Part shown: positions 60,730 to 64,000 of the stretch, piece after piece
Numbering within the stretch: position 1 is the first letter of the stretch
Layout of the letters: each line of letters starts with the position of its first letter
Assembly (NCBI RefSeq): GCF_029504395.1
Contig: NZ_JAQFIF010000003.1
Span: forward strand, 186,001-250,000
Direction: 5' to 3'
Origin: Arthrobacter sp. ES3-54
GTDB taxonomy: Bacteria; Actinomycetota; Actinomycetes; Actinomycetales; Micrococcaceae
DNA: 64,000 nucleotides
Notes under the pieces: generated by a model
What the model was told of the DNA's origin: nothing
What the model saw: the letters and a program-made list of their open reading frames with translations, nothing else
Databases searched by the model: none
Program-made: the position numbers and the translations under genes

Positions 60730-62025
60730 CTAGTTCTTGTAGCCGCCGTTGGACTTGATGTTGGCGTCGATGGCCTTGACCGACTTGTCCAGTGCCGTCT
60801 TGGGGTCGGCGCCGGCGAGGATGTCCTGAACAGCCTTGCCGTATTCGGTGGCGATAAAGGGGTAGGCGGGGGTTTCAGGACGCATCACCGCGTAGTTGCG
60901 GGAAAGTTCCATGAAGATCCGGTTTGTGCCGCCCTTGGCATATTCGGGGAGGAGCGCGGCGGCTTCGTCGGTGGCCGGGATGGTGCCGGTTGCCTTCGCT
61001 ATTGCGGCCAGGTTTTCCGACTTGAGTGAGTAGGAGAGGTAGTCCATGGCTGCCGCGGAGTTGCCGCAGCCGCTGGTCACGCCCCACTGCCAGGAGGCGC
61101 CGCCGATCTTGGGGCCGTTCCCGAGGTCCACGGACGGCATAACCACGAGGTCCGCACCCACCGCAGCGCGTGCCTTGTCTGCAGCCCAGGAGCCGGTGTA
61201 AAGAATGCCGCTCTTGCTGTTCAGGAAGTCCTGGGTGGAGTCCTTGCCGCTCTTCTTAGCCATGAATCCCTGGTCGGCAAGGCCGCGGAACCACTGGGCC
61301 CATTCGATGGCCTTGTCGCCGTTGAGGGCGCCGTCTGCCGACTGGAACCCGTCGCGGTTGATCAGGTCCCCGCCGAAGGACTGCAGGAACGGTGAGTAGG
61401 CGTAGGGCAGCCACTCGCCGGTTCCTGCGGTACCCATGTCCAGCGGGTAGTCCCACTTGCCCAGGGCCTTGAGTTTGGTCAGCGCGTCTTGGAACTCGTC
61501 CTTGGTCCACGGCTTCTCGACGGTGGCGACGCGGATACCCGCCGCCTTGAGGTCGGAAGCGCGTGCGAGCATCGCCAGTGCGACATCATAGGTGCCCACG
61601 GCGTAGGTCTCACCCTCCCACTTGGCCACCGTACTCGGCAGATTCTTGGAAACATCGGCCTCGAGCTTCAGCGGAGTCAGATACTTCGCCCAGGCCCAGT
61701 TGGGAACATTGGGGCCATCGATGTCAACGATGCAGGGGAGCTTCCCGGAGGCCGCGGCCGAGACCACGGAGTCGTTGTAGGAGTCCTGCGGGAACGCCTG
61801 GACCTTGATCTTGGCCTTGGCGCCCGGGCTCTTGTTGTAGGAGTCCACGATGTTTTCAATTGCCGCAAGTTCTTCGGGGTTGCCCGCGTTGTGGGTCCAC
61901 ATGGTGATCTCGTTGGAGCCCTCGGACGAGGCGGAGGCACTGCCTTTTCCGCAGGCGCCAAGGGTGCCGATGAGTGCCGCCGCGGCTACACTGGTGGCCA
62001 GGATCCGGGTGAATCGCTTGTTCAT
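60730..62025 (-). CDS. Sugar ABC substrate-binding lipoprotein (fructan operon)
   Basis: A 431-residue extracellular binding lipoprotein of the MalE/UgpB type. Basic start MNKRFTR, hydrophobic core, and lipobox IGTLGAC with the lipid Cys at about residue 25. Mature part: EITMWTHNAGNPEELAAIEN and later GTGEWLPYAYSPFLQSFGG, GILYTGSWAADKA, typical of CUT1 binding proteins. ATG 62025 is preceded by a weak AAAGATTGACC. First structural gene of the operon; ligand probably a fructo-oligosaccharide given the GH32 gene. Confidence 0.9.
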   Translation of the reverse strand: MNKRFTRILATSVAAAALIGTLGACGKGSASASSEGSNEITMWTHNAGNPEELAAIENIVDSYNKSPGAKAKIKVQAFPQDSYNDSVVSAAASGKLPCIVDIDGPNVPNWAWAKYLTPLKLEADVSKNLPSTVAKWEGETYAVGTYDVALAMLARASDLKAAGIRVATVEKPWTKDEFQDALTKLKALGKWDYPLDMGTAGTGEWLPYAYSPFLQSFGGDLINRDGFQSADGALNGDKAIEWAQWFRGLADQGFMAKKSGKDSTQDFLNSKSGILYTGSWAADKARAAVGADLVVMPSVDLGNGPKIGGASWQWGVTSGCGNSAAAMDYLSYSLKSENLAAIAKATGTIPATDEAAALLPEYAKGGTNRIFMELSRNYAVMRPETPAYPFIATEYGKAVQDILAGADPKTALDKSVKAIDANIKSNGGYKN

Positions 62026-62157
62026 GGTGGTCAATCTTTCTGCTGAAATTTTGCATGGGGGATTGTCCCGGGTCCGGCGGGACGCGGCCGGTGCAACGGC
62101 TGCGTCCCTTTTTGTGCGGTCCCCGGGAAGTGGAACGGTTTGGTGATGGCGGTTGCT

Positions 62158-62179
62158 TGCCGGCAATTTGCTGCCGGCA
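62158..62179 (-). terminator. Possible terminator after the fructan LacI gene
   Basis: TGCCGGCA occurs twice (62158-62165 and 62172-62179) around ATTTGC, just after the LacI stop on the minus strand. It could form a short hairpin between regulator and binding-protein genes. Each arm is itself palindromic, so structure is uncertain. Confidence 0.35.
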
Positions 62180-62184
62180 GTCTG

Positions 62185-63207
62185 CTAACTTGGCGGCGGG
62201 CCGAGGGACCCCCGCTCAATCAGGGGGCAATCCAGTTGCGTCTGGGCTGCCGGTACGCCGGGATTTTCAATGTCGTCCAGGATACGGTTGACCGCCCACC
62301 TGCCCATTTCGTAGTGCGGAAGGGCGACGGTAGTAAGTCCCGGCCACAGGGCGTCTGCAATGATTTCGAGATTGTCGATCCCCACGATGGAAACGTCCTC
62401 CGGAATGCGCAGTCCCAGTGCAGTGGCCGCTTGGTAGACGCCCATGGCAACCCTGTCACTGAAGCAGAACAGGGCCGTGGGACGGTCGGGCTGGCAGAGA
62501 AGGCCCAGCCCTGCCTCACGGCCTCCCGGGGTTCCGGCCTGACCGATCACGAAATGGCGGGGGTCATGCTTCAGGCCGTGCCGCCGAAGAGCGTTCAGGA
62601 AACCCTCCCTGCGGCCGTGCGTAGCAGGGATGTCGTCCATGTTGTTGATCATCCCGATCCGGGAGTGGCCCGCCTGGATGATTGCTTCAACAGCCGTTTC
62701 GGCAGCGCCCACCTCGTCGGGAATAACCGAGGAAATCGACCTGTCATTGGTGACGGCATCCAACAGCACGGTGGGAAGGCCCTCCAGTTCCGCGGGGACC
62801 TGCACACTTTGGTGGTACATCCTGGCGTAGACCACCCCGTCCACCTGATGCTGCCGGAGCATGTTGATTTCACGGTTTTCAAGCTCGCTGTCCAGGCCCG
62901 AATTGACCACCATCACCACATAGCCGCGATCATAGGCAGCGTCCTGCGCCCCGCGGATCATGGCTCCTGCAAAGGGAGTGGTGGTGATTTCGTCACTCAC
63001 CAGGCCAAGGATTTGGGAGCGCTGGTTGCGCAGTCCGCTGGCCATCTTGTTCGGGGCATACCCGAGATCCCTGGCCACGTCCCGGACGAGTTGCTGCGTT
63101 GCTGCCTTCACCCGGAAACTCGTGGCGTCGTTGAGGGCATGCGACACCGTGGTGACGGAGACCCCGGCAGCCTTGGCCACCTCACGTATTCCCACTCTTG
63201 TCGTCAT
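62185..63207 (-). CDS. LacI family regulator of the fructan operon
   Basis: A 340-residue LacI-family protein. HTH at about residues 6-27 (GIREVAKAAGVSVTTVSHAL), hinge ending in NKMASGLRNQRS, effector domain from ILGLVSDEITTTPFAGAMIR. ATG 63207 follows AAGGGAAG. Two perfect CAAAACGTTTTG palindromes lie 13-60 bases upstream, so it represses itself and, being ahead of the ABC-GH32 operon on the same strand, probably that operon. Confidence 0.92.
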   Translation of the reverse strand: MTTRVGIREVAKAAGVSVTTVSHALNDATSFRVKAATQQLVRDVARDLGYAPNKMASGLRNQRSQILGLVSDEITTTPFAGAMIRGAQDAAYDRGYVVMVVNSGLDSELENREINMLRQHQVDGVVYARMYHQSVQVPAELEGLPTVLLDAVTNDRSISSVIPDEVGAAETAVEAIIQAGHSRIGMINNMDDIPATHGRREGFLNALRRHGLKHDPRHFVIGQAGTPGGREAGLGLLCQPDRPTALFCFSDRVAMGVYQAATALGLRIPEDVSIVGIDNLEIIADALWPGLTTVALPHYEMGRWAVNRILDDIENPGVPAAQTQLDCPLIERGSLGPPPS

Positions 63208-63220
63208 TGACTTCCCTTTG

Positions 63221-63267
63221 CAAAACGTTTTGTTTCTGGTATGAGCTACGCTACACAAAACGTTTTG
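63221..63267. promoter_or_regulatory. Two CAAAACGTTTTG operators of the fructan LacI
   Basis: CAAAACGTTTTG occurs at 63221-63232 and 63256-63267, centres 35 bases apart, just upstream of the LacI gene. Both are perfect CG-centred palindromes, flanked by G or T. The spacing (about 3.3 helical turns) puts them on similar faces of DNA. Confidence 0.9.
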
Positions 63268-63364
63268 CACTTGTCAATGAAAGGCACGATGCACACCCCG
63301 GCCAAATGAGTCGGGTCGGCATCCGGCGCCGCGTCAGGCGAGCGAGGTTTCGAGCGGTGTGGGG

Positions 63365-63379
63365 GTGTCTGATAGACAC
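63365..63379. promoter_or_regulatory. Palindrome upstream of the XRE gene
   Basis: GTGTCT-GAT-AGACAC is a perfect six-base inverted repeat with a three-base centre, 36 bases before the likely GTG start of the MmyB-like gene. It may be an autoregulatory site. Confidence 0.55.
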
Positions 63380-63415
63380 TGCCACCGGCCGCCCGGCCTG
63401 CGTAGCGTGGTGGAT

Positions 63416-64000
63416 GTGGACAGAAAAGAGGAAATCCGTGAGTTCCTGATCTCGCGGCGCGCAAAGATCAGCCCGGAGCAGGCCGGCATCCCCAGGTATG
63501 GGGAACTGCGCCGCGTGCCGGGCCTGCGCCGTGAGGAAGTGGCGCAGCTCGCCGGGGTGAGCACTGACTACTACACGCGGCTGGAACGGGGCAGCCTGCG
63601 GGGCGTCTCGGACGCCGTGCTCGAGGCTGTCGCCTCTGCACTTCAGCTTGACGACGCAGAGCGGGCGCACCTGATGGACCTGGCGCGGACGGCCACCACG
63701 CCGTCGCGCCGGGCGCCCCGCCAGCCACCGCAGCAGCGGGTCCGTCCCGGCGTGCTGCGTCTCCTGGACGGCATGACCGGGGCGGTCGCCCTGGTGCAGA
63801 ACGGCCGCTCGGACGTGCTGGCAGCCAACCTGCTGGGCCGCGCGCTGTACGCGGAGGTATTCAACTCCGCCGCGCAGCCGGGGCCGGACAGCCCGGGCCG
63901 GCTGCCGAACCAGGCGCGCTACCTCTTCCTCGATCCGCACGCAGCTGACTTCTACCCGGATTGGCGCGCGATCGCGGCCACCACCGTGGCCATGCTGCGC
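63416..64000 (+). CDS. XRE/MmyB-like transcriptional regulator (3' end cut by window)
   Basis: Reading from the GTG at 63416 gives 195 residues to the window edge. The N-terminal XRE-type HTH includes EIREFLISRRAKISPEQAGI, RRVPGLRREEVAQLAGVSTD and YYTRLERGSLRGVSDAVLEA, the hallmark of MmyB-like actinobacterial regulators, followed by the start of the MmyB ligand-binding domain (LLDGMTGAVALVQNGRSDVL; FLDPHAADFYPDW). GTG codons at 63407 and 63410 are alternatives; no SD is visible. Such proteins regulate divergent oxidoreductases and may bind fatty acids. The end lies outside the window. Confidence 0.85.
   Translation, partial: MDRKEEIREFLISRRAKISPEQAGIPRYGELRRVPGLRREEVAQLAGVSTDYYTRLERGSLRGVSDAVLEAVASALQLDDAERAHLMDLARTATTPSRRAPRQPPQQRVRPGVLRLLDGMTGAVALVQNGRSDVLAANLLGRALYAEVFNSAAQPGPDSPGRLPNQARYLFLDPHAADFYPDWRAIAATTVAMLR

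Noticed and set aside
1..64000. tRNA, rRNA, insertion sequences, integrase or attachment sites
   Set aside because: No cloverleaf with a CCA-type end, rRNA block, transposase motif or terminal inverted repeat pair was recognised by reading; a covariance or IS search would be decisive.

Overview
The window is high-GC DNA with dense, mostly operonic genes, frequent GTG starts and GTGA/ATGA stop-start overlaps. Gene content (LacI-type arabinose regulation, MHS-family transporters, actinobacterial-type arsenate reductases, FCD-GntR, MmyB-like XRE regulators) fits a soil Micrococcaceae actinobacterium of the Arthrobacter/Pseudarthrobacter type. This is an inference from protein style and gene content; no rRNA or tRNA gene was seen.

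Region 1 (1-14.7 kb) is sugar uptake and L-arabinose catabolism. It holds a MalFG-type ABC transporter (cut at the left edge) divergent from a Gfo/Idh dehydrogenase and a LacI regulator. Next come a second LacI regulator (AraR), araB-araD-araA-aldose epimerase, and a ChvE/GguAB-type monosaccharide ABC transporter. Three copies of a GTTAGCG(C/A)TAAC operator mark the AraR regulon. Region 2 (14.8-19.4 kb) is a ribose-type operon on the minus strand (LacI, ribokinase, RpiB, MHS transporter) with tandem operators upstream and one more exact copy inside the ribokinase gene, followed by an array of degenerate 19-bp repeats. Region 3 (19.4-26 kb) is a GntR regulator divergent from pxpA, an MHS transporter, a pxpB-pxpC fusion and a biotin carboxylase-BCCP fusion. 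Together the last three enzymes carry the domains of urea carboxylase in split form plus LamB/PxpA, so a lactam or 5-oxoproline pathway is likely. Region 4 (26-31 kb) is a tartrate pathway: LysR regulator, tartrate/D-malate-type dehydrogenase, DctA-type symporter and glycerate kinase.

Region 5 (31-40 kb) holds housekeeping and accessory genes: CYTH-CHAD protein, 5'-3' exonuclease, CsbD, a PadR regulator with a Gly/Phe/Pro repeat, a hydrolase, a ChrB-like protein with an MFS pump, and a CDF metal exporter with its ArsR/SmtB regulator. Region 6 (40-45.3 kb) is an arsenic island: two stand-alone ArsC proteins, an ArsO-like flavoprotein, a 26-residue Cys/Asp-rich microprotein, an ArsR-ArsC fusion, an aquaporin of the AqpS kind, ArsR and an ArsN-like acetyltransferase. 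Three ArsR boxes tie its parts together; no ArsB or Acr3 pump is present in the window.

Region 7 (45.3-51.4 kb) contains regulator/partner pairs (MerR-DUF4188, TetR-zinc ribbon, MarR-DHA2 pump), PhzF, and a cluster of three tiny unknown genes. Region 8 (51.4-63.3 kb) is a levan/fructan system: secreted levansucrase, membrane-anchored GH32 levanase, and, further on, a LacI-controlled ABC importer with an intracellular GH32 enzyme; a PNPOx-fold protein and a secreted M15 peptidase lie between. The right edge cuts an MmyB-like XRE regulator.

The most unusual items are the Cys-rich arsenic-island microprotein, the split urea-carboxylase-like lactam module, the intragenic ribose operator, and the 19-bp repeat array.
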